From: Thuidium tamariscinum
Lineage: Eukaryota; Streptophyta; Bryopsida; Hypnales; Thuidiaceae
Reading direction: 5' to 3'
Assembly: GCA_947034885.2 (NCBI GenBank)
Contig: OX344752.2
Coordinates: forward strand, 22,467,386-22,531,385
Length of the DNA: 64,000 bases
In this document: in pieces, positions 11,340 through 30,141 of the stretch
Numbering within the stretch: position 1 is the first letter of the stretch
How the letters are laid out: each line of letters starts with the position of its first letter
Notes under the pieces: model-generated
What the model saw: only the letters and a program-made list of their open reading frames with translations
Database searches by the model: none
What the model was told of the DNA's origin: nothing
Translations under genes and position numbers: made by a program

Positions 11340-14300
11340 GAGATCCTTCAAGGGGCTGCGTCGTTCGTTTTGTCTTGTTGCAAGTCTTGGCCTCTCTAAA
11401 TGGCGACGATGGAAGGCTTGAATCTTCAAGGGCGCATTGGTTACATGTGAAGCTGGCTCCCACGTTTGTTCACTTATTGGATATCCTTGTCAGTGAACAA
11501 AATACTCCAATTGTCCTCGCCGAATTCTTGAGTCAAGAATGTCTTCAACTTCGTATTCTTGGTGATCGTTCATTTCAATGCTAGGTGATGGAGCTTGGAT
11601 TCGACCTGGAAAGTCGAATTCTCTATAAAGTTCTGAAAGAGAATTATGAAAGACTAGATGAATTTTCATGGTTGCTGGTAAGTCCAATCGATATGCAACA
11701 ACGTTGATTTGTTTCTGAATGCGAAATGGTCCGATCCTCCAATAATCGAGTTTGTCACATGGGCAGGAAGTCTTGATGTTGCGTCAGAGAAGCCAAACTT
11801 TGTCACCTTCTCGAAACTTTGGTTGCTCTTTTTTCTTGGTGTCAACAGATTCTTTGTACCGAGCTTGAGCTTCTTCAAGGTTTGCTTTCATTACTTTATG
11901 TAGCTCTTTCAATCGTGTTGCAAAATCTTTTGCTGTTGGACTCTCCCCCTTCCAAGTTGGTAGCATATCGATTCAAGGGTGATAGCTGTGGTTGATGTAA
12001 AATGGCGTTTGCTGAGTTGATGCATGAATACTATTATTATAAGCAAATTCTGCCAAAGGCATTAAACTTGTCCAATCATCTTGTTGATAATTGATGTTGC
12101 AACGCAAATACTGCTCCAAGACTTGATTCACCCGTTCAGTTTGACCATCTATTTGTGGATGAAATATTGATGAAAGCTTGATCTTGACTTGTAAGATTTC
12201 AAAAAGGGCTTGCCAAAACTTAGAAACAAATTGAGGGCCACGATCAGATACAATGTCTTTAGGTAAACCATGGTAGCAGTAGACATTGTCGAGGAAGAGT
12301 CATGCTGTTTCTTTTCTGGTAATCGTCTTTCAACATGGCACAAAGTGTGCTATTTTAGAAAAGCGGTCTACTAATATACATATGGAGTCGAATTTATTTG
12401 AGACTGAAAGGTTTGTAATGAAGTCCATAGAAACAGACGACCAAGGTTTCTCCGGAACTGGAAGTGGCTGAAGCAATCCGTAAGGACGATGTCGAGGGTT
12501 CTTCGATTGGGAACAGATGTCACAAGATAATATAAAGTTCTTGACGGTCTTCCACATTTGAGACCACCAAAAATCACAAGAAATAATCTCTAATGTTTTG
12601 TTGAATCCAAAATGTCCAACTACTAGCAGGTCATGTCGAAATTGCAGAATCTGGAGGCGCAGTGGTCCGTCGGGAATGTAGAGACGATCTTCAAAATACA
12701 TAAGCTGATCTTCAATCTTAAATGCACCAAAATATTCAGAATTGTTCGAAAGTCGTTGCTTGATATCAAGCACTAAAGAACCAGTGACAGAAATTTGCCG
12801 GACTTCTACCAAGAAATTAGAATCGGCTAGAGTGGAGACATGAATCGCCCGCAAACAAAGGCGTTCGGGCTTCAGAAGTATTGTCCGTTGTTGATCATAT
12901 GCTGCTTCTCCTTCTTTGACAATAAGGTTGGAACGTCGAGACAAGGCATTTGATAACCTTTGTTGTTTTCTGGGTTGATGAATAATGCCAAAGTCGAACC
13001 TAGATAAGGAAATGTTCCAACGAGCTTGGTGACGATTCAGAGCACGAATAGACATAAAATATTCAAGGTTTTTGTGATCAATATATATTGTCACCTGATG
13101 AGCAGCGCCTTCAAGTAAATGGCGCTAATCTTGGAATGAGTCTACAATAGCAAGTAGTTCTTTGTCGTGAATCTCATAATTGATTTCTACAGCACTGAAT
13201 TTCCTTGAACGGAAGGCACATGGTGGAGTTTTCCGTCATTGTCTAGTTGCGATAATACTGCACCTAAGGCAAAGTCCAAAGCGTCTGTCTCCATGAAGAA
13301 GGATCTTAAAAAGTCGGGATGAACCAATATTAGAGCCGTTGTAAAAGCCTTCTTCAAATCTTGAAAGGCTTTTTCCGCTTCATGACTCCAATTGAGGGTG
13401 TCCTTACAAGTAAGTCGTGTAAGAGGAGCGACAATTCGCGAATAGTTTTTAATAAACATACGATAGAAGTTTGCAAAATTGAGAAAACATTGAACATCAC
13501 GTACAGTTTTGGGTGTAGTCCAATCTTTAACTACTTGAATCTTCTTTGGGTCTATGAATACTCCATCGCGGGAAATAATGTATCCGAGGAATTCTACTTG
13601 AGAGGCATGAAAGACGCACTTTTCGAGCCTTGCGTATAATCCAGCAGCTCGAAATTTTTCAAGGACAAGTCTCACATGTTCTTCGTGTTGACTTTCATCT
13701 TTTGAGTATATCAGAATGTTGTCCAAATAGCAAACGACAAAAATATCTAGAAATTCACGAAAAATATCGTTCATCAAATGTTGAAAGATGGTTGGTGCAT
13801 TCGTCAGCCCAAAAGGCATAACATTATACTCGAAATGGCCATACCTCGTCCGAAAGCGGTCTTCCATTCATTGCCTTCTTTGACTCGTACCAAATTGTAA
13901 GCTCCTCTTAGATCAATCTTGGTATAAATCTTTGTTTGGCCAAGTTGATCCAAAAGACCACCTATAAGTGGTAATGGATATCGATTTTTGATGGTCACCT
14001 TGTTCAGTTCACAATATTCAACACACATACGTAGTGATCCATTTTTTTTTCACGAAAAGGATAGGAACACCAGCAGGCGATTTTGAATGCTGAATAAAGT
14101 TTTTCGCAAGGTTCTCATCAATATACTCCTTCAATGCAGTTAACTCGTCTTGTGATAGGTTATAAATGGATCCAAACGGTGGTTGAGCTCCTTTCTCCAA
14201 GTCGATGGCGTAGTCATAAGGCCGATGTTGAGGCAATATATCCGCATTCTTCTTTTCAAACACGTCTTGATAATCCTTATACTGCCTCGGAAGGTTTGTT

Positions 14301-14972
14301 ATCTCAGTGCTATAATCTGTTGCTGGAGTCGCATAAGCTGCAAAAGTAGTTCCAGTCTTCGCCGCACGTATAAATGCTTGAGCTCCAATAAATAATGGTT
14401 TCTGAAATTTACGTGGTGAAAACGTTTCTTATTTCTCTAAAGGTTGTGGTGCAGGAGGCTTAATAGAGATAAATTCTATACTACGACCAGACCAATTTAT
14501 GTAGGGATTATACTTTTCAAGCCAAGAGAGTCCTATAATAACAGGGCTAGAAGGAGAACGGATAATATTATAAACTATTTGACTAAATATTATGGTTTTC
14601 TATCATTGTTTGTAAGGGAGTTGTCTCATGGGTAACATTACCAGAAGCTAAAGGTCTGCCATCAATAACCTCAACATATACGGCTTTTGTCTTTTAGACT
14701 AACGATATTTTATGTAGTTTGGCAAAAGATTCATCTATAAAGCATGCAGAAGCTCCTGAATCTATTAAGGCATGAGTTTCAATCTTTGAAGGACCTGAAC
14801 GTATAGGTATTAGGAAACACGGACTAGGATTTGTGGATAGTATAGGACCTGAAGATTTTAGAAGCGGTGTTGAATCTAGCCGCACGGTCCCTACTGTGGT
14901 TGGAGGTTGTCGTTTTCCCGTTGCATATCGGTACTTCGGATTCGAGAGGTTCGTTGTCGTTTCTTGGGACAA
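11340..14972 (-). pseudogene. Gypsy pol (PR-RT-RH-INT-chromodomain), broken
   Basis: Domains in order on the minus strand are as follows. The aspartic protease has LIDSGASACF (14694-14972). The reverse transcriptase spans about 14263-13300, with [31 protein letters not shown] and YLDNILIYS. RNase H starts from METDALDFALGAVLSQ to about 12950. Integrase has an HHCC-type zinc region and the core (MDFITNL; SDRGPQF near 12250; a later FAYNNSIHAST segment). The chromodomain has EYEVEDILDS (11490-11687). Frame changes occur near a homopolymer at about 14040-14050 and near 13855. In-frame stops interrupt integrase (12332-12330 and 12302-12300) and the chromodomain (11492-11490). The catalytic RT pair reads Asp-Asn rather than Asp-Asp. 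The enzyme set is therefore dead, although all domains are recognisable. Confidence 0.88.
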
Positions 14973-15907
14973 GCATCGAGTTTATGTCCTTGATCTCCAC
15001 AATAAAGACATAATCCTTCTAATCTTCGGCGCCTCTTTTCTTGCTTAGTTAGACGTTTGAACTTTACAGCGTCGATTTGCATGTCTTCGACTTTAGATGA
15101 TTCGCTTGAGGTACTAGTTGAAGCCGTAGCTGCATAATTTGCATACGGTCAGGGCATAGTCCATGCTCGCTTCTCTTGTTGTCATTCGAATATGCGATTG
15201 TCACATTTGATCGCTTGAGATATTCCTTCGTTGAGTGTCGAAGGATCTGGCAAGGAAAGTAATAAATCCTTCACTTTATCTCGCAAGCCATAATAGAATT
15301 GGCTTATCAACGCTTGTTCTCCCCAATTGATATCACATGCCATCTGTCGAGAGTTGGAAGCGTAAATTGATGCTGCACAACGGCCTTGTCGTAAGTTCCG
15401 AATTCTCGTTGTCGCAGCACGTATTTTATCGTGCTCATTGAACGCTTCTTCAAATGCTACTAAAAACGTGTCGAAATTATCAAGAACTGGAGAGTTCTTT
15501 TCATAAAGTGGTGCGAATTAAGAGAGTGCTTGTTCAGATAGCAAGGTTCCCACCAATCTGATGCGAGCTTCATCCATCGTATATCGTTGAGGTTGCAGCA
15601 GCAAAACAAGTCGAACTTGATTGACAAAGCCTCGAAACTTTGAACGCGTTCCATCGAATTTCTCAGAAAGACTGACCCTAGGCTCCTTGATCTCAATGGG
15701 AAGTGAGGTTGATGCCTGCAATCCTACACTTGGCGAATTGTCGGTCTGCATTGCTGGTACATGAATTGACTCAACTAGTTGTCGAAGTTTCGCCTCCAAG
15801 CCACATAATCTCGAATTCAGTTCTTCCATCTACTTGAACATGCGTTCGCGATCCATGTTCATGGCTGTTAGAGCAGCTATGATAGTATCTAGTTTTGAAT
15901 TCTCCAT
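14891..15907 (-). pseudogene. Gypsy gag, broken
   Basis: Starting at the ATG at 15907-15905, a short helical N-terminus of 25 codons runs into an in-frame TAG (15832-15830), after which the same frame continues from MEELNSRL. The capsid-like segment (FDGTRSKFRGFVNQV.., YTMDEARIRLVGTLL) ends at a TAA (15520-15518) just before FAPLYEKNSPVLDNF, which resumes the typical gag sequence. The nucleocapsid zinc knuckle CLYCGDQGHKLDAC (C-x2-C-x4-H-x4-C) lies in the 14891-15082 frame. Both stops can be explained by C-to-T or G-to-A changes. The product would have packaged retroelement RNA. It cannot be full length now. Confidence 0.8.
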
Positions 15908-16319
15908 GATTGCTTCGCTTACTCCATCCATCAGGAGAATTTCTAATAAAACACGTTTACAACAACTACACGGTCTCGTAGAACTGGGACAATGAACGGG
16001 TTAGGTTGAGCTAATAGTCTTTGAAATTCTGCTTCACCGAATCAGTTGACAATTATCTCTCTAAGTTCTATCTTGAGTTTACTAATGACACGAATATCAA
16101 GATTGGAATTGAACTCTCGAATCGGTGGTCTGTTCAAATCCATAAAACTTCTAGATTAACGACATAGAAAGATCTTCGAGAATGAAGAGCTTACAGGCAA
16201 CGGCACCAGCTTAGAAGTGGGTAATCTGCAACTCCTAAGATACTTCAAACAGAGGGGTAATCCGTACTCTAGTTAGAAGAAGAGAAGTTCTGATGACGTT
16301 GAAGGTAGTCTCGACAAAG

Positions 16320-16745
16320 TATCAGGGATGCACTAGAACAGAACAAGACAGAATGAAGAGGAAATCTCCAATAAACACAAGATAGAAGTTTGTCCAAGAT
16401 TCAGATGTATTATGAACAATAAAGATACAAAGAATACCTCAAAAGTCCAAGCAGAGACTAGGTACTATGAACTAGAGGTCGAAACTCGAAAGGAGTTGTT
16501 GAGACTGAGGAACTTCTCAGCCTCGACTCGTACTTATACTAGAGGATGTCATGTATTTCTAGAAGCTTCTTCAACAACTTCTACCTATCAGGAAGCTTCT
16601 TGAGGAGCTTCCACAAACTTGGGAGCTTCTTGAACTACTTCTATCTAAGAGGAAGTTGTTTGAGGAGTTTCCTCGACGTTCCACAAGGTTCCATAAAGTA
16701 GAAAGCTTCTCTTGAAGCTTCTTCTATCTTTTTATATCCGTGACA
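16320..16745 (-). repeat. 5' LTR of the gypsy element, 426 bp
   Basis: This is the partner of the LTR at 10884-11319. The internal junction reads TATCAGGG where the other LTR has TGTCAGGG, a G-to-A change in the terminal dinucleotide. Close to 16685-16735 it lacks about 10 bases and has several substitutions relative to the 3' LTR. In element orientation this diverged part is the upstream U3 portion, where a promoter would lie. Confidence 0.92.
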
Positions 16746-18045
16746 TATACACATATGGTTTCCAATGAACCTTAAAGAATTATTCTTCAAGAAAAAGAAA
16801 TAATTCCAAATCATATCAAATAATCCTATGACTACATGCACTACTCCAAACTCTCATTTCTATCATAGTGGGAGTTATTTTTTCTCTCTCTAAGGATTGT
16901 TGGTTGTAAGATATGTTTTTTTGGGAGAATTATTTACAAAATAGTTGAAGCCTCTAATATGCCCGATGTCACTTGCAAGTTTTATATGTTCTTTTGTAAA
17001 CTACTTGTAAAAAAAGAATTCACATCTTTTTTTTTCCTTCTAAGTCAAATTTAAAAATTAAAATGCCATAGTTTTACAATAAAATTTGAATTTATAAAGT
17101 GCAATATATGAAAGGTCACAATGAAAGATAAATTGTTCTAACCTTCATTCATGATACCTTGACCCTCAATCAACACCCTATTTAAGTTACATCTAGAATT
17201 TTGGAACTCTGTATGTTTTGAATTGAAAACATGGCATGGCTAGAGTCTTGACTTAAATAAAATTGTATCTTTAAAAAGCTTACATCACGTATTAAATTTG
17301 AAAATGATTAATTCAAAATCAACTTCAAAGATACCTATTCAAATTCCATTTCATCATTGTGCAAACATTTGATCCTTTATAATTTAAATGTTGGATGGAT
17401 ATAGTTGTATATATGTTGTGAAAGCTAAGAGAAAACTAATTGCTTTTTGTAAGAGTAAAAACTAAATCAATCCTAATCTATGAATCACTTTTTATAAATT
17501 TTTGTATTTCACAAGTTGGTATATTTTTTACACTTCAAGAGTTCAAGCTAAATGAGGTTAGGAAATACAACTATTCCACTTTTTACTTACTTGAAGTTGA
17601 AAAAAAAGTGAAGTTTGTACTAAATGTGGGATAGTAAAAGGGGGGCATATGATAGAACAATGTTATTCATTATTTCAAAAAATATTTAGTGCTTTTTAAG
17701 ATTAATTTTAGTTTGATGACATATATCATCAAACTTTTTATCTAATTTTTTTTGCCCATTATATTGCAATTGACTTAACCAATTTAGAAGAAAAGTAAAT
17801 GAGAGTCATTTGAGCCTTACAAAATTGCCTTATTGCAATTGACTTTTAATTTATAGATGGATAAATGAATATAAAGAGGTCATGAAATAATTCACAAACA
17901 TTACAAATTTAATCCTTCCAAAATACAAAATCTATTCTAAAGTGAATTGTTGGATGCAAACCAAGTTTACCATACTATATTGTTACACAAATAATGACAT
18001 ATATTTATAAAGATCCTCTTTTTTGAACATAATTGGTGAAAAATA
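16746..18045. other. AT-rich intergenic sequence between two mobile elements
   Basis: No gene is recognised. The sequence has very low GC, with several A- and T-runs. It begins with the right target-site copy of the gypsy element and ends with the TA dinucleotide flanking the mariner-like element. Confidence 0.5.
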
Positions 18046-18749
18046 CTCCCTCCATCCCAAAATGATCTTCTGGTTGCCTTGTATTTTGTGTCCCAAAATG
18101 ATCTTCATGTTGTGATATGGAACAAAAAGTCCACACAGACTGAATTCTTCACCTTTTTCTAAGAATGGCAAGAAAATACAGTATTGTTATAGACTTGGTG
18201 GTCCCGGAAAGGCAAGGAAGTGGGTCTTTGTCGGCTTGAGTACATGCACCTACTACTATACAAAGCAAGAATCGTCTCTTGTGCTCCCAAATTTAGGTGT
18301 GAGAAACCAAATTTATAATGCTACAGAAATGAAATTCTCTTTTATATTTCTAAAATTTAGGCTCCCTGATGAATTAGCTTCCTTCTGAGGTTGCACGCAT
18401 CAACATCTTTGAAGTTTTGGTTGACTTATGATGAAAACTGTATTTACTGAATTCGTGACATGGGCAATTCAAGAGTGCAGGAAGGACATCATGGCAATGT
18501 ATACAACATGGGAAGAACTAGGCTAGATTGGCAAAATAAGTGGCCATCGGTGCTCCTCAGAAAGGGCCACCAAATCTCACATTTCAAAGTCCCACAACTT
18601 TCACTTGAAAATGTATTCAAAGCTCAAATTTATAGAACAATAGGATAGCATGGTACTTTATTTATACCTCAAAACAAAATTAAAAAATATTGATTTTTGA
18701 ACTTAATCTGGAACATTTTATCAAACAAGATCATTTGGGATGGAGGGAG
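18046..18749. mobile_element. Stowaway/Tc1-mariner-like non-autonomous element, 704 bp
   Basis: The left end CTCCCTCCATCCCAAAATGA and the right end (the reverse complement begins CTCCCTCCATCCCAAATGAT) form inverted repeats of about 24 bp with one missing base. The element is flanked by TA on both sides (18044-18045 and 18750-18751), the expected Tc1/mariner target duplication. CTCCCTCC ends are characteristic of plant Stowaway elements. At the left end CCCAAAATGATCTT is repeated (about 18055-18068 and 18092-18105), as transposase-binding sites can be. No transposase is visible. A 62-codon frame at 18460-18648 matches nothing I know. Confidence 0.82.
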
Positions 18750-18751
18750 TA

Positions 18752-20322
18752 ATTTTTTAGTGAAAAACAAATAGCATATTCAATTCAATTAGTGTATGTA
18801 ATACTAAATATTACCATTAGTGTACCAATGCAATTTCACTTTCTACAATTGAAATCTTCCTATAGACTTCTAAGTTTCTATAAATAGTAAAATTTTGTCG
18901 TGGAAAAATCTCATGTTCCAAAAAACAAAAGCATCACTAATATTAGACCTACAACTATGTGGTTATACTTCATTTTTCATTTTTGATTCACCATCATAAA
19001 TGAACAAAATTATATATTATAAATCTTTATATTATATATTACAAATTTCTATATTGTATATTACAAATCTCTACATCTTATATAGAAATGAAGCCATATT
19101 ATACTTATTACTAATTGTTGCAAAATTTGCAATCATTATGAACAAGTTTTGTTTTGTTTTTTCATTTTTGAAGAAGTGCCATAGTAGCAAAATAAAATGT
19201 TATAGTAGTGCTCCAAATTGCAACATTCATTATTGGATGTATAGTATAGTATGGTTTTCATCTACAATCAAGCGATTTCATCGAATATTTTTTTTAATTT
19301 CAAAGTTGTCTAGTGACTTCATCTAAGTTTTTGGATATTTTTTATAGTATTTTTTAGCTAGATTAAATTTTTTGGTGCAATCTAGCACTAGAAAGCCAAA
19401 AAAAAAAACCCTTCATTATAAACAATGTTAATAGGTTTCTTGAACTTCAACAATGATTATTTGCATTCTTCATATTTAATGTTTTTTAGTGCATCGACTA
19501 ATCCCTATTTGTATAATGATTAGAAACTTTCTTGAAATTTTGATTGGATTTTATCATGCATATTTACAATTCACCTATGGTAGAAGCACATGATTGCAAC
19601 ATTTTTCATTTTCCAACACCTAAGAATGACCTTGAATGACTATTTCTATAATTCAAACCACCACAACTTTTCAAAAACAACCAATAAATGGTGAGGAACT
19701 TTTTGAAGCAACCAATGAGACATGAGACATTTTGAACTTCTAAGGGCTCTATTCAAAGTGAGTCCAATACTATATATAGACTATCTTATGTTCTCAACTT
19801 TGAAAAATCATAAAATATTATAAGAATACCATAAAATTCAAAATCATTTGAAGTAGCAATTTTCTTGAGTTTGGTAAGAATCTCATCAATTCTTTTGGCC
19901 ACATTTGACCTTCAAGGTAGTGGAACTACAAAAAGTGTTGCTTTTAGGTTCTTACTCAAAGTCGTTTCCTATTCTCAAAGTTCATACCACCTAAACCACC
20001 TATGCTGCATTATTGGTTGATATTCCAAAAAAATCTTTACAGAAATACATGGCAATTGCAAAATGAGATCAAAAAATTCTAGTTTACTCCATATGAGGCG
20101 TGAATTTCCAAGAATTGCATCAAGATACAGCGTGATGATAAATTATGATCACAGACGGAAACTTGATAACATGACCTTTCACAACGTTGTAATTGTAACT
20201 CTACCCATGCAACTTGCAATTGCAAAATCTCTTTCAATTTGAAAAACTTCGGACGATTGTAAACTACATCAATGTGAAGCAAAAAGTAAGAGAAGCTCTC
20301 AATGCTCCTAATAAATACATTT
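18752..20322. other. AT-rich intergenic sequence downstream of XPB
   Basis: This holds no gene that I can support. An imperfect AT-rich tandem array (about 19009-19090) is listed separately. The right part runs up to the XPB stop codon and probably contains its 3' UTR and polyadenylation region, which I cannot place exactly. Confidence 0.5.
19009..19090. repeat. AT-rich imperfect tandem repeat, about 22-24 bp period
   Basis: Three to four imperfect copies of a unit like TATATTACAAATCTCTATAT follow each other. The array reads open on the + strand only because of its composition. It looks like a simple minisatellite. Confidence 0.6.
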
Positions 20323-26600
<6,278 letters not shown>

Positions 26601-26651
26601 CTCTCTCAATGCTCCAACTATTCCCACCAACGCCAACCTTATGCAGCTCAA

Positions 26652-29600
26652 TGCAAGTGAGGCTTTGACCAGTGAACAAGAGAGCCTACAACCGCGCTAC
26701 AGTAACGATGCCTTGAAGAGAAAGCCAGAAGGATCACTGGAAATCCTACTAACAGAGGTGGGCCCAGCAGGGTGAATTTGGGGTTAGCCGGGGGTAAAAG
26801 TGAAAGAAAAGCCCCAATTTTGTGCCATGTCTAGGGTATTTTTTAACCCTCTCGTAGAGAATTTGGGCTCTCTGATTGCAAATATGATCTCAGAATTTAT
26901 TTTTTTAAACATTTGCAAAAAAAAAAATTTAATTTTAAAAATTAATGTTTCCTCCAGGTAAATCCATCTTGTTGGGCTCACCTTCATTGGTAGGATTTAA
27001 CGTCTTGTGTGGTATAAATTGTAATGTTTGAAAATGTACGCCCATCTAATATAATTTTGTTCACAATGGGTTCACTCACCTCATTCTATAACAACTATTG
27101 TTTATGGTGAAAGTCTCACAACTTCAAGATTTGATTTATTTATGAAAATTAAGTCAATTTGCCAAATCCTTTAGCTACAAAATTTTACTAAAAACTTGGG
27201 ATTAGAGATACTAGCACTAGGTCCCTCCACTCCTATTCTAATCATCTTCTAACAAAGTTTCCATTAGAAGAAATTTTAGGCAAAGAGAGGGCCATTTTAT
27301 GGTTGTTCTATTGGTTGTTCCCTTTGCAATCCAAGAACTCCACATCAACCACTATAGTTAGAATTTTCAAATTAAAAAAATTATCAATAACAAATTGTTT
27401 AAATTATTTAAAAAATCAATTTTATTTTATAAAATAATAATTTATTTAGTCATTTGATTGTTCAATTAATATTCTTTGATGTGGCATAGTCTTGGCCACC
27501 TTAGATCGTTGATGTAGCACAATTTTGGAACAATTTCTATAGGGTTTCTTTAGGCAATTAAATGCCCAATTTCATTAGATGTTTTTTCTGCTAGTAACAA
27601 GACTGCAAGTTCTCGATTGTGGGAACGTTGGGGAACGCTTCCACGTCTACGATCTGAGGCCAAGAGATTGCCACATCAGATTATAATAATAATAATTTTT
27701 AATTAAAAAAAAGTTTTAATTTTTTTATTATTGTTTACTTTGACTGTTCCTGGCATTGGGAATGGGCTTGAAACAATCTTCTAATCTCTAAAAAAACATC
27801 TAATGCCTTAAAAAAATGGACAGCTTCAAGTCTATAGAAAAAAATGAGGATAGAAGTGTTAAAATGCTAGACTAAAATTATAGCCCTCTACACCATTGTC
27901 AAAATACTTCTAAAACCTCATATTATCTATCATGCAATGCCAATATATACAAAAATTGTATAGAGAAATTACATATTCAAAATTGTGTGCTTAAAATTAG
28001 CCTCCTTCAATGAAAGCCCTCCAAATTAAAAAGCCAACCAACTTAAAAACCTTCTTGAAAGGAAGGCCTCATAACCATTTTTCAAAATTAAAAAAAAAAA
28101 AATCCTTGAGTTTCCATATTCCTTACTACTTGGGAAGTTGGAGTCTTCTAGTGTCTCAAATATCTTTTAATGCTTATCTTCTTCTTATGAACAAAAGCAT
28201 TGGTGACAAGCAAAGTTCATAGATTTGGTTAAATTTAGGAAAAATTCTTTCAATAGAATGTTTAAGCTACAAATACATATAGTAGAGTCAAATTTTTAAT
28301 CCATTTAATCCCATAAATACCACAATTATTGTAGTTGTAGGCTCAAAAAATGGTCAATAGATGACTTTCTAGATTATTGTAAAGATGAAGAATGCACCTA
28401 TTGGTTTATAAATTAGATCGTTTTTGACAAAGTCTTTAGTAATAGGTATCATTCTTTCAAGGCTAATAGAGTTTTTAGTATCTCCAACAACCTATGAAAA
28501 TTAAATTTGGGATCATTGGTAATGAATGGAAGTAAAATTCTTAGCCTTCTAATTTGAATATGCTCATACCTTTGTTAATTTCCATTCATTTAGCTTTATA
28601 TAGGAAGTGTTCTCTAGCAATGGATTTCAATTTTGCACATGACTCACAAATACAATTTAACTATCTAGTGTAGGAATTTTGCTCATTTACCATGTAACAA
28701 CAATGTGAACCTAAAAAGTCCAATATATAATTTCATTGTGAATTGCAAAAGAAAAGAATGGACCTATTAATTCAATAATCAAAGTATTTTGGTAATTACC
28801 TTAGTTATAGGGGGTTGTGTCTTTTTAGGAGTTAACCCTAGGCTAATATTACCTCATTGATTTGTACTCAATAAAAAAATTCTTTTTCAAACCATTAGGT
28901 GTATGTGTTTTATGTTTCTACAATACCAAAGAAAGTGATTCATAGGATACTTGTTTATCTTTAGGGTTCTTCCAAAGTTAACTAAGGAAGATTTGTGTCC
29001 TTTGGTCTTTGGATGATTTCAAGAGGGATTGTAGGATGAAAAAAAAATTAAATTCTTCATCCATTTTGGGGAGGGGGGGAAAGTAGCTAGAGTGTATTTG
29101 AATGGTATTCAATATTCCTTTACTATTGTATTAATTTTTCAAAAAAGAAGATGATTAATCAATTAATCCTCGGATCCCCCTTCTAGTATATTTTAGTCAC
29201 CTATTGTTCTATACTCTTGATGTAGATTCTAGCTATAAAAATGATAGTTTTTGAATTTGTGTCTTAATAATCCTATATACTTGAGGTACCAAAATTTGGT
29301 ACTTGCAAAACTTTGAAGTTACATAAAACCTAATCAAGTTGCTATTTTTAATAGTTTATATCTTTAAAAGCTCTTTTTTAGTCTAGTTTTAGCATCAAAA
29401 ATCTGATTTTCAAAATGATTGATTATGATTTTTATGATTTTTCAATTAAATTTTTATACAAGGGTATCCATTGCAATCTTGGCTTTCTATGTGTTGACGG
29501 TTCTTAGAAGTGAGCCTCAAATACACTAGATGTTGGAGAGAAAAACACATTGATTGAGGTTATGCATGTTAGTCCCTTTAACCACATTTTTTTGGTGACC

Positions 29601-29861
29601 AACTTTTAAGATCTAATATGCAAAAAGAATATCAAAAGCTTCAACTCATCACTTTTGTAATTTTAACACCTTCATGATCAAACATTATAATCTTTCAATC
29701 CATAAGTGATGAAAAGATAATGATAGATATGAATTGTGTCCTAATATGATATTTTCTATCAAATATATGGATGAATGTTGAGATTTGGAGCTCCACAATA
29801 AAATGAAGTATCACCACTATAGCACTTCATAAGAAATGAAAAAAAAAACATTGATTGAAAC
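26652..29861. other. Intergenic region upstream of XPB
   Basis: The first few hundred bases beyond 26652 presumably hold the XPB promoter and 5' UTR. The rest is strongly AT-rich (many runs near 27360-27720, 28090 and 29040-29090) with no supported gene, RNA or transposon border. Short ORFs such as 28010-28222 are Lys-rich by composition only. Confidence 0.5.
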
Positions 29862-30141
29862 TAGCCCTTTTTTTTTAGTTTTAGAGAAAGTGCCAAGATG
29901 GTGACGACTTAAAATTTAGTGAAGCATTGTATATCTCCATCCATCCATCCATCTTTTTGACCAAAAAACACTTTTCAGTCATATCCATGCACTTTTTCAT
30001 CGAAATTTAGCAATTTCATCTATATTTTGAATAGAAATGAAGAAATTCTGGCAAAAAAAGATTACTTTTATCTGGTGAAAAGTACACATTCATTTTGGAA
30101 TGGTGCAATCTGGCACCATATCGCCCAAGAAAAAAGGGCTC
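29862..30141. mobile_element. hAT non-autonomous element (MITE), 280 bp
   Basis: The ends are TAGCCCTTTTTTTTT and AAAAAAGGGCTC, nearly the CAGCCC(T)8 terminal repeat of the 8.27-kb hAT element. The 8-bp flanks ATTGAAAC (29854-29861) and ACTGAAAC (30142-30149) match at 7 of 8, the size expected for hAT. Reading the right end inward, the first 45 or so bases (A-T run, GGCGA, ATGGTGCCAGATTGCACCATT) closely follow the left end of the large element. It is therefore probably mobilised by the same transposase. It has no coding capacity and contains an ATCC tetranucleotide run at about 29938-29951. Confidence 0.82.

Larger units (their letters stand above)
10884..16745 (-). mobile_element. Ty3/gypsy LTR retrotransposon (chromovirus), 5.86 kb, defective
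   Basis: Two direct LTRs (10884-11319 and 16320-16745) flank a minus-strand gag-pol region. In element order it carries a gag with CCHC zinc knuckle, an aspartic protease, reverse transcriptase, RNase H, integrase and a C-terminal chromodomain. The RT-RH-INT order places it in Ty3/gypsy, and the chromodomain places it in the chromovirus branch. LTR ends are TGTCA..TGACA. The flanks TATAT (10879-10883) and TATAC (16746-16750) are a 4-of-5 match for a 5-bp duplication. A purine tract abuts the 3' LTR. I could not identify a tRNA-type primer binding site next to the 5' LTR. Multiple stops and frameshifts make it non-autonomous. Confidence 0.93.

Noticed and set aside
13361..14635. Several + strand ORFs across the gypsy element
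   Set aside because: They are antisense shadows of the RT, RNase H and protease region.
18460..18648. 62-codon ORF inside the mariner-like element as a transposase remnant
   Set aside because: No DDE/D motif or helix-turn-helix pattern is visible.
29920..29955. ATCC tetranucleotide run as a functional site
   Set aside because: It is a short microsatellite within the MITE, with no further support.
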